A stretch of DNA of 62,156 nt from Cytobacillus purgationiresistens (GCF_030813235.1 NZ_JAUSUB010000030.1:1-62156); one strand, 5' to 3'. Shown: positions 1 to 8,486, counted from the first letter of the stretch. The notes: generated from the sequence alone by a model not told the origin. Made by a program: numbers and translations.

Positions 1-87
1 GCGTTCTCTTTTAGTCATGTAGATTCTCCTTGAAAGTATTATATGTAGTCTACTTGACCTTAAAAATTCTGTCTAACTAAGTGTAGC

Positions 88-300
88 CTATCCAACCCAT
101 AGGAAATCAATATGTAGGTTATACCAAAAAATTATTCCTGTTATGCCCCCTAAAATGTCTCCTCCTTCGTCCCTAAGAATAAAACTAACATTTTTAACTG
201 GATGTTTAACATCATCTGGTAGATTAGAAAGGTTATGTTCAATCACTTTTTTTCGAATGTATTCACTATCTTCTTGATTCCATTGTTGAGTTATTATCAT
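88..300 (-). pseudogene. GNAT N-acetyltransferase, N-terminal fragment
   Basis: The 70-residue reading frame resembles the first half of a GNAT acetyltransferase: a substrate-side helix, then the strand and turn around [15 protein letters not shown], then a strand ending in HIDFLWV. An intact gene would continue into the acetyl-CoA binding loop (R/Q-x-x-G-x-G/A) and about 65 more residues. Here a TAG stop follows LWVG, and no such loop is seen in any frame of the remaining 87 bases. The start has a GAGGGGA-like ribosome site. The gene is therefore probably broken, although the window edge prevents a full check. Substrate unknown. Confidence 0.55.
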
Positions 301-356
301 AAATTCCCCTCCCTATGCCGTTGAATTCATATTTATCATTTTTCCTTCTTCCACTA

Positions 357-416
357 AACTGCCCCTTTAGCAACACAAGAATAGGAGCTTCCCTCTATAA
401 GGAGAGAATCCAATTC
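357..416 (-). terminator. Imperfect terminator hairpin with conserved tail
   Basis: On the minus strand TCTCTC pairs imperfectly with GAGGGA around a short loop, and the downstream flank (+ strand 357-372) carries the AAACTGCCC tail found after several other minus-strand genes here. It follows the GNAT remnant at 446-595. The U-tract is poor. Confidence 0.3.
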
Positions 417-445
417 TCTTTAAACTAATAAATGCAGCCCTATAA

Positions 446-595
446 TTAATAAAAATTAGCGATTTCAGCTAAATGTATGAATTCACTCTTAAGAATACTC
501 ATTGGGAGTGGGTCAACATACACACCATTTCTCAGCCTGCCTTGCCTTAATATTCCTTCTTCTACATAACCTCTCTGCTTATATGAATAATACAT
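446..595 (-). pseudogene. GNAT acetyltransferase, C-terminal remnant
   Basis: Fifty codons on the minus strand end in a TAA stop and carry the typical end of a RimJ/RimL-type GNAT protein: a YKQRGYVEEGILRQG helix-strand followed by LRNGVYVDPLPMSILKSEF. The acetyl-CoA binding core that should precede it is absent upstream. A terminator-like hairpin with the conserved AAACTGCCC tail lies just downstream (about 357-416), as expected for a former 3' end. It is a different GNAT type from the fragment at 88-300, so the two are not halves of one gene. Confidence 0.5.
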
Positions 596-663
596 TTTAT
601 ATTTTGTATACTACACCTTAAAAGAAAGTGTACTTAAAATACTAGCGTTATTTTAAAGGTGTT

Positions 664-680
664 GTTTCAAATATAGAAAC
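664..680. promoter_or_regulatory. Candidate IclR-type operator
   Basis: GTTTC and GAAAC form an inverted repeat with a 7-base AT-only spacer, ending 13 bases upstream of the -35 box at 694. Position and symmetry suit binding of the dimeric IclR regulator encoded immediately downstream. No binding evidence exists. Confidence 0.3.
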
Positions 681-693
681 TTTTTCTCTTTTT

Positions 694-722
694 TTGAATT
701 TTACACCTCAACATTTTATTAT
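694..722 (+). promoter_or_regulatory. Sigma-A promoter of the iclR-MFS operon
   Basis: TTGAAT (694-699) and TATTAT (717-722) are separated by 17 bases. The ribosome site of the first gene follows about 17 bases after the -10 box, giving a very short leader. Confidence 0.5.
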
Positions 723-751
723 GAACAACGTACGAAAGAGAGGTGAATCCA

Positions 752-1483
752 TTGAAGCAATACGAAGTAGCTACACTAAAAAAAGGACTTTTAATATTAG
801 ATGCTTTGCACGAAAAAGATATGACACTTAATGAAGTCATACAAACATTCTCATTTAATAAATCAACAGCTTTTCGTTTGTTATACACCCTTGAAATAAT
901 GGGCTATGTCAAAAAAATTGATAATTCCTATAGTCTTACTAATAAGATGGGATCTTTATCTACTTCCTTTAATTCAAAAGCAAATTGGTTATCGGTTCCA
1001 CCTTTATATGAGTTGAGTAGAGAAGTTGGGGAAACAGCCTATGTTGGAATTCTTTATGGCACTGAAATAGTCACCGTACAAGTTGTTGACGGCACTCATT
1101 CTATGAGAGCACACTCAGAGGTTGGTGAGCGGACTCCTGTACATTTAAGCGCTCTAGGAAAAGTCATATTAGCTTTTTTAGACAAAACTAATCTCGAAAG
1201 AATCCTTAAAGAATTAATATTAGTACAAAATACAAAAAATACATTTGTAGACCTGCACTTATTAAAAGAACACCTAAAGGTCATTCGTAAGCAAGGATAC
1301 TCAGTAGATGACGAGGAGACAGAAATAGGCCTACGCTGTATTGCTGCTCCTGTCATATTTGAGGGGAATATGATTTCAGCAGTAGCGATAGCTGGTCCAA
1401 CACTTCGTTTAAATAAAAAATTAGATAAAACTTTGAGTAAGAAACTTGTTCAATGTAGTTCGCGTATATCAAAAATGCTTTGA
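752..1483 (+). CDS. IclR family transcriptional regulator
   Basis: This is a DNA-binding regulator of the IclR family, which usually controls an adjacent catabolic or efflux operon in response to a small aromatic or organic acid. The first ~60 residues form the winged helix (LLILDALHEKDMTLNEVIQTFSFNKSTAFRLLYTLEIMGYV region). The rest is the ligand domain, with the family segment around RTPVHLSALGKVILAFL and EEIGLRCIAAPV-like residues near the C-terminus. The TTG at 752 is preferred over the GTG at 743 because AGAGGTG (739-745) lies six bases ahead of it. The stop overlaps the upstream end of the next reading frame, so the gene is operonic with the MFS gene. The inducer cannot be predicted. 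Confidence 0.85.
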   Translation: MKQYEVATLKKGLLILDALHEKDMTLNEVIQTFSFNKSTAFRLLYTLEIMGYVKKIDNSYSLTNKMGSLSTSFNSKANWLSVPPLYELSREVGETAYVGILYGTEIVTVQVVDGTHSMRAHSEVGERTPVHLSALGKVILAFLDKTNLERILKELILVQNTKNTFVDLHLLKEHLKVIRKQGYSVDDEETEIGLRCIAAPVIFEGNMISAVAIAGPTLRLNKKLDKTLSKKLVQCSSRISKML

Positions 1484-1518
1484 TGGAAAAACCCATATAT
1501 GTTAAGGAGGGGGAATAT

Positions 1519-2697
1519 ATGCCAACAAAAGTATACTTTGCTTTATTTTCTTTGGCCATTAGTGCTTTTGCTATAGGAACAACCGAGTTCGTTATTGTAG
1601 GTTTACTTCAAACAGTTGCTGATGATCTATCTATTTCTGTGACAAAAGCCGGCACTTTAGTTTCTGGTTATGCGGTAGCAATAGCTGTTGGAACACCTAT
1701 TGTAACAGCTATTACAGGACGTATTCCTAAAAAAGGCTATTTACTTATCTTAATGTTGGTTTTTATTTTAGGTAACGCAATTTCAGCCATTGCAGAAACA
1801 TATGAAGTATTAATGATCTCACGAGTTATTACTGCTATCGCACATGGTGTGTTTTTTGCTATTGCAGTCACAGTGGCTGCCGATATCGTACCAGAAAACA
1901 AAAAAGGAACAGCAATTTCAATTATGTTTTCAGGCTTAACAGTATCAACCATAGCTGGAGTCCCAATGGGGACGTATATAGGTCAACTTTTTGGATGGCG
2001 TGCCACATTCGGTGCTGTAGCTATACTAGGGGTTATCGGGCTAGTTGTTAATGTATTTGCCATTGATAAAGTAAAAAAACAAGCATATCCACTTACATTA
2101 AAAGATGTAGGACAATTTGTGAAAAATAAACGAATTCTCTTGGCATTATTAATGACTGCCTTAGGTTTTGGTGGAACTTTTTCGTTGTTTACCTACCTCT
2201 CTCCTATACTGGAAAATATCAGTGGGTACTCATCAGGGTCTATTTCATTGTTGCTTTTAGTTTATGGAGTTGCCGTTGCCATTGGAAATATAGTCGGTGG
2301 GAAAATGGCCAATCAGCATCCAGTTAAATCTTTACGCTACGTCTTTTTACTCCAAGGAATCGTACTTTTATTACAAATGGTACTACTACCTAGTAAAGTA
2401 TTAAGTATTTTATCTATTATTTTATTAGGTTTATTTGCATTTATGATGTCTCCAGGAGTTCAAGCGTACATTATAACGCTTGCTGAAAAATTGGTTCCCT
2501 CTGCAAAAGATTTTGCGTCTGCATTAAATATATCAGCCTTTAATGTAGGAATCGCTGCAGGATCTACTTTAGGTGGATTAGCAATAGACAATTTAACATA
2601 TATCGATACGGCATGGATTGGTGCAATTATGGTGGCATTCGCATTTCTTCTATCCGTACTGAATTATAGATTAGATAAAAAACAAAAATTATTTTAA
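1519..2697 (+). CDS. MFS efflux transporter, DHA1 (AraJ/YdhP-like)
   Basis: This 392-residue, twelve-helix major facilitator protein of the sugar/drug efflux type acts in the cytoplasmic membrane. It starts with the family signature FAIGTTEFVIVGLL in helix 1, followed by VSGYAVAIAVGTP and the helix 2-3 loop GRIPKKG. The frame is open back to 1480, but the ATG at 1519 has an excellent AAGGAGG site (1504-1510), so the upstream TTG and ATG codons are discounted. The preceding gene is the likely local IclR regulator and the next two encode small cytosolic proteins. A role in exporting the inducer or a toxic product is inferred. Confidence 0.85.
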   Translation: MPTKVYFALFSLAISAFAIGTTEFVIVGLLQTVADDLSISVTKAGTLVSGYAVAIAVGTPIVTAITGRIPKKGYLLILMLVFILGNAISAIAETYEVLMISRVITAIAHGVFFAIAVTVAADIVPENKKGTAISIMFSGLTVSTIAGVPMGTYIGQLFGWRATFGAVAILGVIGLVVNVFAIDKVKKQAYPLTLKDVGQFVKNKRILLALLMTALGFGGTFSLFTYLSPILENISGYSSGSISLLLLVYGVAVAIGNIVGGKMANQHPVKSLRYVFLLQGIVLLLQMVLLPSKVLSILSIILLGLFAFMMSPGVQAYIITLAEKLVPSAKDFASALNISAFNVGIAAGSTLGGLAIDNLTYIDTAWIGAIMVAFAFLLSVLNYRLDKKQKLF

Positions 2698-2711
2698 GGG
2701 AGAGTTTATTT

Positions 2712-3167
2712 ATGAATTTACAACAACTCGAAAACGTAGAAAACGAATTGCAATTTGAAGTATTCACCAATGAAGATGCGCTAAATCTGGGCATGACATT
2801 AATTGATTATGCAAAAGAGAATAATAAAGCAGTAGCTATTCATATTGAACGTAATCGAGTACCTTTATTTACCCACCTAATGTATGGTACATCTGAAGAA
2901 AATGTATTCTGGCTAAACCGAAAAAAACGCATAGTGGATCATTACAATAGAAGCTCACATTATATTGGAGCCAGATTCGAAGAGCAAGGAACGACTCATG
3001 ATGAAAGCTCCCTTCTTCAATCATCAGAATATCAAGCTATAGGCGGATCTTTCCCGATTCGCATTAAAGACGTAGGCGTTATTGGAAGTGTAACAGTAGC
3101 AGGGCTTACACCTCAACTTGATCACGATTATGCTGTCGAGGGAATAAAACGTTTCTTAAAAAAATAA
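2712..3167 (+). CDS. UPF0303 / heme-degrading-domain (HbpS-like) protein
   Basis: The 151-residue protein belongs to the UPF0303 family, related to the GlcG/HbpS fold. The pattern is clear: AxxLGxxLIDYAKENNKAVAIHIERN, then LFTHLMYGTSEENVFWLNRKK, then GGSFPIRIKDVGVIGSVTVAGL and a C-terminal helix DHDYAVEGIKRFL. Members of the wider fold bind heme, cobalamin or glycolate-pathway ligands, but the biochemical role of UPF0303 proteins is not settled. It is the third gene of the iclR operon, 14 bases after the MFS gene with AGGGAGAG as ribosome site. Confidence 0.8.
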   Translation: MNLQQLENVENELQFEVFTNEDALNLGMTLIDYAKENNKAVAIHIERNRVPLFTHLMYGTSEENVFWLNRKKRIVDHYNRSSHYIGARFEEQGTTHDESSLLQSSEYQAIGGSFPIRIKDVGVIGSVTVAGLTPQLDHDYAVEGIKRFLKK

Positions 3168-3182
3168 GGAGTTTATGAATGA

Positions 3183-3470
3183 ATGGTTATCGAACATGCC
3201 ATGTTGATTATCAAAGAAGAGTTAGTGGAAGAATTTATACCAACAATAAACGAAGTATTCCCTATTTTAAGCAGTTCTGAGGGGTACTTATCTCACAAAC
3301 TGATTCGAAATAAAGATAATCGAACTCATTTTATACTCGTTGTCCATTGGAATAGTTTAGAAGATCATCTTGATGGCTTCGTAGGGAGTGCTAAATTCAA
3401 GAAATGGGATTCAATGCTTAGAAGCTTCTTTGATGGTTATCCAAAAGTCTTGCACTATACAGAACTATAA
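3183..3470 (+). CDS. Antibiotic biosynthesis monooxygenase (ABM) family protein
   Basis: A 95-residue dimeric alpha/beta-barrel protein of the ABM family. The N-terminal strand AMLIIKEELVEEF, the EGYLSHKLIRNKDN turn and the HFILVVHWNSLEDHLDGF strand/helix are typical. ABM proteins include quinol and heme monooxygenases and many of unknown substrate. AAGGAG (3166-3171) precedes the ATG by 11 bases. It is the last gene of the operon and a strong terminator follows at 3543. With the UPF0303 neighbour, a redox or detoxification role is plausible but is inference. Confidence 0.75.
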   Translation: MVIEHAMLIIKEELVEEFIPTINEVFPILSSSEGYLSHKLIRNKDNRTHFILVVHWNSLEDHLDGFVGSAKFKKWDSMLRSFFDGYPKVLHYTEL

Positions 3471-3542
3471 TATGTTTATTTATCAAAGCCTACCTAACTG
3501 AACATGTACCTTTCAAGCATGCAGTTATAAATAACTTCCTTT

Positions 3543-3588
3543 ATGTGGCATGAGTTCGGTATTCAACTGGACTCATGCCATATTTTTT
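3543..3588 (+). terminator. Terminator of the iclR operon
   Basis: TGGCATGAGT (3546-3555) pairs perfectly with ACTCATGCCA (3571-3580), extended by three weaker pairs, and is followed by TATTTTTTT. It ends the plus-strand operon. Confidence 0.85.
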
Positions 3589-3781
3589 TGAATGTCAATA
3601 ATTTTTAAAGAGTGGATGAATGCTGCTTTTAAACTATACCCACCGAGACTAATGATAATAAAAACAAAAAACCATTTTAAAACTAAATTATTCAACAATA
3701 TGTCCCGATTGTTGAATAGTATGTAGGTAGTACTGTGTTAATATTAGCGATACAAATTGCTATAAAATTTAATTTAAACAT
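3573..3781 (-). pseudogene. Possible frameshifted small membrane-protein gene
   Basis: On the minus strand an ATG at 3781 has a good ribosome site (GAAGGTG, six bases ahead) and a TATAAT box farther upstream (3828-3833). The frame starts MFKLNFIAICIANINTVL and stops after 29 codons. A one-base shift near codon 24 opens a continuation, LVLKWFFVFIIISLGGYSL and on to a TGA at 3573, giving about 70 residues with two hydrophobic segments. It overlaps the plus-strand terminator. No family was recognised, and it may be a decayed gene or chance. Confidence 0.25.
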
Positions 3782-3869
3782 TTTGAGCACCTTCAAAAAT
3801 AGTTAGGCTCATATTCTACTTGAATACATTATATCCCTGCTCTGTTTTAGTTATTAATACTTCTTAAAC

Positions 3870-3916
3870 AAAACTGCCCATCTGTGAAATAAGAAAAGGC
3901 TGTCTTTATGACAGCC
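3870..3916 (-). terminator. Terminator with conserved AAACTGCCC tail
   Basis: On the minus strand GGCTGTC (3916-3910) pairs with GACAGCC (3904-3898) around ATAAA, followed by TTTTCTT and the tail copy. It lies about 180 bases after the anti-sigma gene stop at 4098 and is the best terminator for the sigma/anti-sigma operon. Confidence 0.65.
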
Positions 3917-4097
3917 CTGGATCTTTTACTAATGTCCCCGTTGTTCGAAAAGCAAAAGCAATTCTTAATCAGGAATCGCATTTAATTGGATGAAGACCTA
4001 AAATATTGTTGCACAACTGGAATACTATAGCTCCATTACTTGTCTATTAACACTCTAAATTACCCACAGCATAATGACCTATTCTCAAGCATCTTAT

Positions 4098-4757
4098 TTA
4101 TTTCTCCCAAATCAATACAGCTCGTTCTAAAATTGAGACCCAAGAATCTTTTCCAGCAGTGATTTTTTCTACATCAAAATCCACATAGTACACAGCATCA
4201 ATTTTTTCACTTTCAGAAAGTTTAAAGGTATATTCTTGTTCATTAAGACTTTTTTCATTATTAATAAGGTTTCTCGAAGGAGAATCGGCAATGGTTTTTG
4301 TATAAAAAATAAAACTCACATTCTTTTTCTCGCCATCAATTTCAAGTGGCATAGGATGCGTTTCGTTAATACCAGCATAGCTTTCACCAAAATACTGGGA
4401 AACCAATTGATTATCATTTTGTATTTCAATTTTAACTAGATTGTCCGAATATGGAATAACCGTTTCATAATAAAAAACATACGAAAACGCCCCCATTAAA
4501 ATAATTGCCGTGGCTAAAATGGAAACCATTGAGATCATTATTTTTTTCTTACGCCATTTTTTACTGACTTTATTAAAAAGAGAGACTTTATTTTCAACGG
4601 GAATATAAAGATTTTTTTTCATGGACTCATATTCCATTTGACACTTATCACAATGCTGTAAATGCTCGTCTACCATTTCTTTTGTATCTTGACTAACTAC
4701 TTCATCAATATAAAGAGGTAAAACATCTTGAATGATTGTGCATTTAATCTCTTTCAT
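4098..4757 (-). CDS. Anti-sigma factor with zinc-finger (zf-HC2) and one TM segment
   Basis: This is a membrane anti-sigma factor that holds the ECF sigma factor encoded just upstream. The first ~40 residues carry the anti-sigma zinc-binding pattern with HLQHCDKC. A basic stretch (KKWRKKKIM) leads into a single transmembrane helix at about residues 75-97, and the last ~120 residues should be extracytoplasmic. The start overlaps the sigma gene by 14 bases, so the two are translationally coupled. The sensor domain shows no recognisable family, and the signal is unknown. Confidence 0.85.
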   Translation of the reverse strand: MKEIKCTIIQDVLPLYIDEVVSQDTKEMVDEHLQHCDKCQMEYESMKKNLYIPVENKVSLFNKVSKKWRKKKIMISMVSILATAIILMGAFSYVFYYETVIPYSDNLVKIEIQNDNQLVSQYFGESYAGINETHPMPLEIDGEKKNVSFIFYTKTIADSPSRNLINNEKSLNEQEYTFKLSESEKIDAVYYVDFDVEKITAGKDSWVSILERAVLIWEK

Positions 4758-5238
4758 GATTCATCTCCTCCATATACTCAATAATTTTTTTCCTCGCTCT
4801 GTAAAAGGTCACCCTTGCCCACCCTGCGCTTTTTCCAAAAAGTCTCCCAATTTTCTCATAAGGCAGTTCGCCAAAAGTGCGTAGTGAAAAGACTTCCTTA
4901 TATGGTTCATCCATCAAGTGAAGAAACTGATGAACAGTAAAGGCATCTTCTTCATTCATCAAATGCTTTACAATTTGAACTCCCGTACTTGGTTCTTCTT
5001 TTACATCTAAATCTATTTGTCTTTTTTTTCTTTTGTAATGAGAGAAATATGTATTTTTTGCAATTGTAAAAAGCCACGCTCTAAGATCTTTAGAACCATC
5101 AAATGTTTCAATTGATTTTAACACTTTAAAAAATGCCTCTTGCGTAATTTCTTCCGCTATACTCTCATCGTGGCTTAATGATTTGATATACAAATAAACT
5201 TCTTTAAAGTATTCACGATAGATTTCCTCAAAGCCCAT
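4744..5238 (-). CDS. ECF-family RNA polymerase sigma factor
   Basis: A 164-residue group 4 sigma factor. Region 2 spans roughly residues 5-70 (YREYFKEVYLYIKSL, then EEITQEAFFKVLKSI and the -10 recognition part DLRAWLFTIAKN). Region 4 spans about 110-155, with the helix-turn-helix LPYEKIGRLFGKSAGWARV. The ATG has AAAGGGGTG seven bases ahead. A possible ECF-type -35 (GTAAC) lies about 35 bases upstream, but a matching -10 (CGTC-like) is not convincing, so autoregulation is only a guess. It is co-transcribed with its anti-sigma factor. Confidence 0.9.
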   Translation of the reverse strand: MGFEEIYREYFKEVYLYIKSLSHDESIAEEITQEAFFKVLKSIETFDGSKDLRAWLFTIAKNTYFSHYKRKKRQIDLDVKEEPSTGVQIVKHLMNEEDAFTVHQFLHLMDEPYKEVFSLRTFGELPYEKIGRLFGKSAGWARVTFYRARKKIIEYMEEMNHERD

Positions 5239-5500
5239 CTCTTTTCACCCCTTTCACTTATATAACTCCTAGCATTTAATTACGTTACAAACATATTTAA
5301 ATATTTTACACTTGTAGCTATTAAAATTTTTCTAATCCTCAAATGATTCAGGATCAACATAATATATTTTTATTTACAGTAACTTCATTTACTCCTCTGA
5401 TACTTCAATATATATTACTTCATTTCCTTAGACCATCTATTTCTAGATATTAAATGCAAACCTAAAACATATTAAACTAATCTGCCACGTTTGTGACATA

Positions 5501-5532
5501 AAGAAAAGCATCTCTTCTTAATGAAGAAATGC
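5501..5532 (-). terminator. Terminator with conserved tail, downstream of cwlJ
   Basis: On the minus strand GCATTTCTTC pairs with GAAGAGATGC (one G-U pair) around a five-base loop, followed by TTTTC and the tail near 5480. It lies about 170 bases after the cwlJ stop. Confidence 0.6.
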
Positions 5533-5700
5533 CCCCTTTCGTTAAAGTGTAATATTTCACAATCTTGCTTTCTTTGATAATTACTATTACTAAATGATTG
5601 ATATAAGTAAAGAGAACACCCGCTAACCAGGAAGTTCCCTTTTTATTTCTTGAAATAAAAATATTCCAAAACACCGATGAAAAAAAGAGTAAGATAAACC

Positions 5701-6138
5701 TCACGTATAAACACTCTCACATGTTCCAGGCTTTGGTTCATAATAACAATGATTTTTAAATTGACCAGAAAAAGGTTGATCGTACCATGTTGGAGGGCAT
5801 GGAGCATATGGATTGAAATACCACAGAGCATATTTCCCTGGGTGCTCTCTCCAGTTTTTCAAATTCTTTTCTGCCAATTTTTTTTCGGCAGATCTCGCTC
5901 TGTTATAAAAAACATTCCCTTTTTGAACAGCTTCAAAAGAATAATTTCCCCCTTGTATATGATAAATAACTTGTGGAATTGTTCTAACATCCTTAAAGTC
6001 TAAACAATCTGCAATCGCACGATTAACAATGACATTTCCAACGAATAACATTCCAAGTTGTCCTTCACCCTCGGCTTCCGCTCGCATCATCCTTGCCATT
6101 AAATCGACGTCTGAACTTGTATAATTTATTCTTGGCAT
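5701..6138 (-). CDS. cwlJ: CwlJ-like spore cortex-lytic cell wall hydrolase (hydrolase_2)
   Basis: The protein matches the SleB/CwlJ hydrolase family that cleaves spore cortex peptidoglycan during germination. Motifs seen are DVDLMARMMRAEAEGEGQLG with the predicted catalytic Glu, GNVIVNRAI, and the C-terminal aromatic block ALWYFNPYAPCPPTWYDQP. At 145 residues it has the usual CwlJ length, with no signal peptide or binding domain. The ATG at 6138 is chosen because TTTGGGGTG precedes it by six bases; the GTG nine bases upstream lies inside that site. A gerQ partner is not adjacent, and a paralogous role such as YkvT-like is possible. Confidence 0.8.
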   Translation of the reverse strand: MPRINYTSSDVDLMARMMRAEAEGEGQLGMLFVGNVIVNRAIADCLDFKDVRTIPQVIYHIQGGNYSFEAVQKGNVFYNRARSAEKKLAEKNLKNWREHPGKYALWYFNPYAPCPPTWYDQPFSGQFKNHCYYEPKPGTCESVYT

Positions 6139-6245
6139 TTTTTTCACCCCAAAAATATAATATGAAAAAAAGCCAACATTGATGTCATTATTTATAGCTT
6201 AGAGAACATTCTAAAAGCAAATGAGCATTCCATTGCAGAAAAAAT

Positions 6246-6449
6246 AAGTGTGTACTGTACAATAAATGGGCAACTGAAAAAGCCACTCAGCTTAAAGCTG
6301 CGGCGGCTAGGAATCCATTCGAAATGACCGTTTATAAAAGCCATATTCTGAGTTATTCTACTTCAATACAAAGAGCATCTATAAAATTAGAAGCAGAAAT
6401 AGGCGCGCTCGTTAAAGAAATTGAAGAATATACGATAGCACCTTACTAA
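6246..6449 (+). pseudogene. IS110-family transposase remnant
   Basis: A 67-codon open stretch reads like the middle of an IS110 transposase: LKAAAARNPFEMTVYKSH, then a helix with SIKLEAEIGALVKEIEEY. In intact members this leads directly into the IPGIGxxxA helix-hairpin-helix and the Tnp20 domain. Here a TAA stop follows EEYTIAPY. The N-terminal RuvC-like DEDD domain is not readable upstream (stops in frame). No insertion-sequence ends were recognised. It marks a very old insertion between cwlJ and aspA. Confidence 0.55.
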
Positions 6450-6488
6450 AACAGCTTAAATGATTTCACAAACACTTGATTAATCGTA

Positions 6489-6520
6489 AGAAATAGGTTG
6501 CCATATGACAGCCTATTTCT
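6489..6520. other. Inverted repeat downstream of aspA
   Basis: AGAAATAGG (6489-6497) pairs with CCTATTTCT (6512-6520), with further imperfect pairs inside around CATATG. T-runs are short on both sides. It may be a weak terminator for the aspA transcript or part of the old IS region. Confidence 0.35.
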
Positions 6521-6688
6521 CTTGCTATTGCGTCCTATTGAAATGCTACTACCTTTGTTCCACAAAAATACCATCGACAGGTCCAAAAGAAAAAGGTCAT
6601 ACCCTTAATTGAGTACCGACACCCTATCTGAAATAAGCCATAATAGGAATATTTTTTAAAATTAACAATCGTGTTTAATAAAATTTAT

Positions 6689-8116
6689 TTAATCTCGGTC
6701 AAATAGAGATACTCCTGAAATGCCAGGGTTTGTCATTTCGTAAGGATTTAAAATAAGATTAAGTTCCTCTTCCGTTAATACATCATACTTCAGGCATAGT
6801 TCACGTACGGATTTACCCTCCATAATCGCTTCCCTTGCGATACGTGCTGCCACTTCATACCCAATATGCGGATTTACAGCAGTAATAATCCCTGCACTAT
6901 TTTCCACATAAGCTTTTAGACGATCCTCATTGGCTTCAATACCTGCCAGACAATAGTCTGTAAAGGCACGAAATGCATTATTCATAATACTGATTGATTG
7001 AAGTAAGTTGAACACAAGGACAGGTTCCATTACATTTAGTTCAAGCTGACCCGCTTCAGAAGCAAGACAAATGGTATGATCATTGCCAATGACCTGGAAG
7101 GCTACTTGATTAATCATTTCAGGCATAACTGGATTAACTTTCCCTGGCATAATAGATGAGCCTGGCTGACGAGCAGGCAAGCTAATTTCCGCAAGGCCTG
7201 CACGAGGGCCAGATGCCATTAAACGCAAGTCATTCGAGATTTTAGACATATTCATCATGCATACTTTTAATGCAGCAGATACTTCTGTATAAGCGTCTGT
7301 ATTTTGTGTTGCATCAACAAGATGCTCTGCACCAACAAGTGGAAGGCCACTAATATCCGCCAAATGCTTAACTACACTCTCGATATAACGAGGATCTGCA
7401 TTCAACCCTGTTCCCACAGCTGTTGCTCCCATATTTATTTCATATAAATGCTGGCGAGATTGTTGAATGCGTTTAATATCCCGCGCTAGTACACGGCTAT
7501 ATGCTTCAAACTCTTGACCAAGACGGATTGGAACTGCATCTTGGAGATGTGTTCTACCCATTTTAATGACATGGTCGAATTGTTGTGCTTTTTTCTTAAA
7601 AGTTGCAAGCATATCTTGCATAGTATTTAACAATTTTTCGAGTAAATTAAGAGTGGCAATATGAATTGCAGTCGGGAAAACATCATTTGTTGATTGTGAC
7701 ATGTTCACATGACTATTTGGACTTAAATGGAGAGCATACTCCCCTTTATTTTTTCCAAGTAACTCCAAAGCGCGGTTAGCAATGACTTCGTTTGCATTCA
7801 TATTCATGGATGTACCTGCACCACCTTGGATGGGATCCACGATAAAATGTTCATGCCATTTGCCTGCAATCACTTCGTCTGCTGCCTGAATAATCACCTG
7901 ACCAAGTCCCTCGTACAATCTCTTTGTATCCATATTTGCTAAAGCAGCTGCTTTTTTAACGATTGCCAACGCTTTAATTAAGTCTTCATGAATACGATAG
8001 CCTGTTATTGGAAAGTTTTCGACTGCACGTAAAGTTTGGACCCCGTAATATGCATCTAAAGGTATTCCCTTTGATCCTAAGAAATCGCTTTCAATCCTTA
8101 CATTATCATTTAACAT
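6689..8116 (-). CDS. aspA: Aspartate ammonia-lyase (aspartase)
   Basis: This enzyme converts L-aspartate to fumarate and ammonia. It is a cytosolic homotetramer of the fumarase/aspartase superfamily, and 475 residues is the usual length. The three conserved regions are present: GRTHLQDAVPI (C1), the MGATAVGTGLN region (C2) and the SS-loop GSSIMPGKVNPVMPE with the catalytic Ser. Aspartase is favoured over fumarase from the overall wording of the N-terminal half and C-terminal domain. It appears to be monocistronic, with no asparaginase gene beside it. An extended -10 (TGC-TATTAT) lies about 120 bases upstream. The ribosome site is mediocre. Confidence 0.85.
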   Translation of the reverse strand: MLNDNVRIESDFLGSKGIPLDAYYGVQTLRAVENFPITGYRIHEDLIKALAIVKKAAALANMDTKRLYEGLGQVIIQAADEVIAGKWHEHFIVDPIQGGAGTSMNMNANEVIANRALELLGKNKGEYALHLSPNSHVNMSQSTNDVFPTAIHIATLNLLEKLLNTMQDMLATFKKKAQQFDHVIKMGRTHLQDAVPIRLGQEFEAYSRVLARDIKRIQQSRQHLYEINMGATAVGTGLNADPRYIESVVKHLADISGLPLVGAEHLVDATQNTDAYTEVSAALKVCMMNMSKISNDLRLMASGPRAGLAEISLPARQPGSSIMPGKVNPVMPEMINQVAFQVIGNDHTICLASEAGQLELNVMEPVLVFNLLQSISIMNNAFRAFTDYCLAGIEANEDRLKAYVENSAGIITAVNPHIGYEVAARIAREAIMEGKSVRELCLKYDVLTEEELNLILNPYEMTNPGISGVSLFDRD

Positions 8117-8486
8117 TTTTATTTCGCCTCGCCCATCTTCTACATTTATGAAAGTATAACTTTTATTAAGAAGCTATCATTGCTTCTTATTTATGAACCT
8201 TCTGATTAAACTTCTCCAATATGAGATGCCTCCTAAATAATAGCACAATCTTTTTTTCTCCGAAAGGCTAAGAAGGTTAAACTGAACTTATTCCTATAAC
8301 AAGAAACTAAGAGCCTTCTACTGAAATTCAGTAGTTTTCATTTTACTCCTCTTTAATTCTATATACAGGTAATACCTTTAAACAATGAAGCAATATATTT
8401 TTTTGAATTTTATAACATTTATTAACTTTCCGATACTCTCAAAATATCTTTTCTCAGAAAGAAAACTAATAAATATACTAGTGATC
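8117..8486. other. Intergenic region holding the aspA leader
   Basis: This 370-base gap contains the presumed aspA promoter (TATTAT read on the minus strand at 8242-8237, preceded by TGC) and two small inverted repeats: AAGAAGC/GCTTCTT near 8168-8188 and CTACTG/CAGTAG near 8318-8334. The first would lie inside the aspA leader RNA. No gene or known riboswitch was seen. Confidence 0.35.

Noticed and set aside
5477..5704. 75-codon minus-strand frame overlapping the cwlJ stop (GTGA), with hydrophobic segments
   Set aside because: Its C-terminal third is read through the terminator hairpin and conserved tail at 5480-5540, and no ribosome site precedes the GTG.
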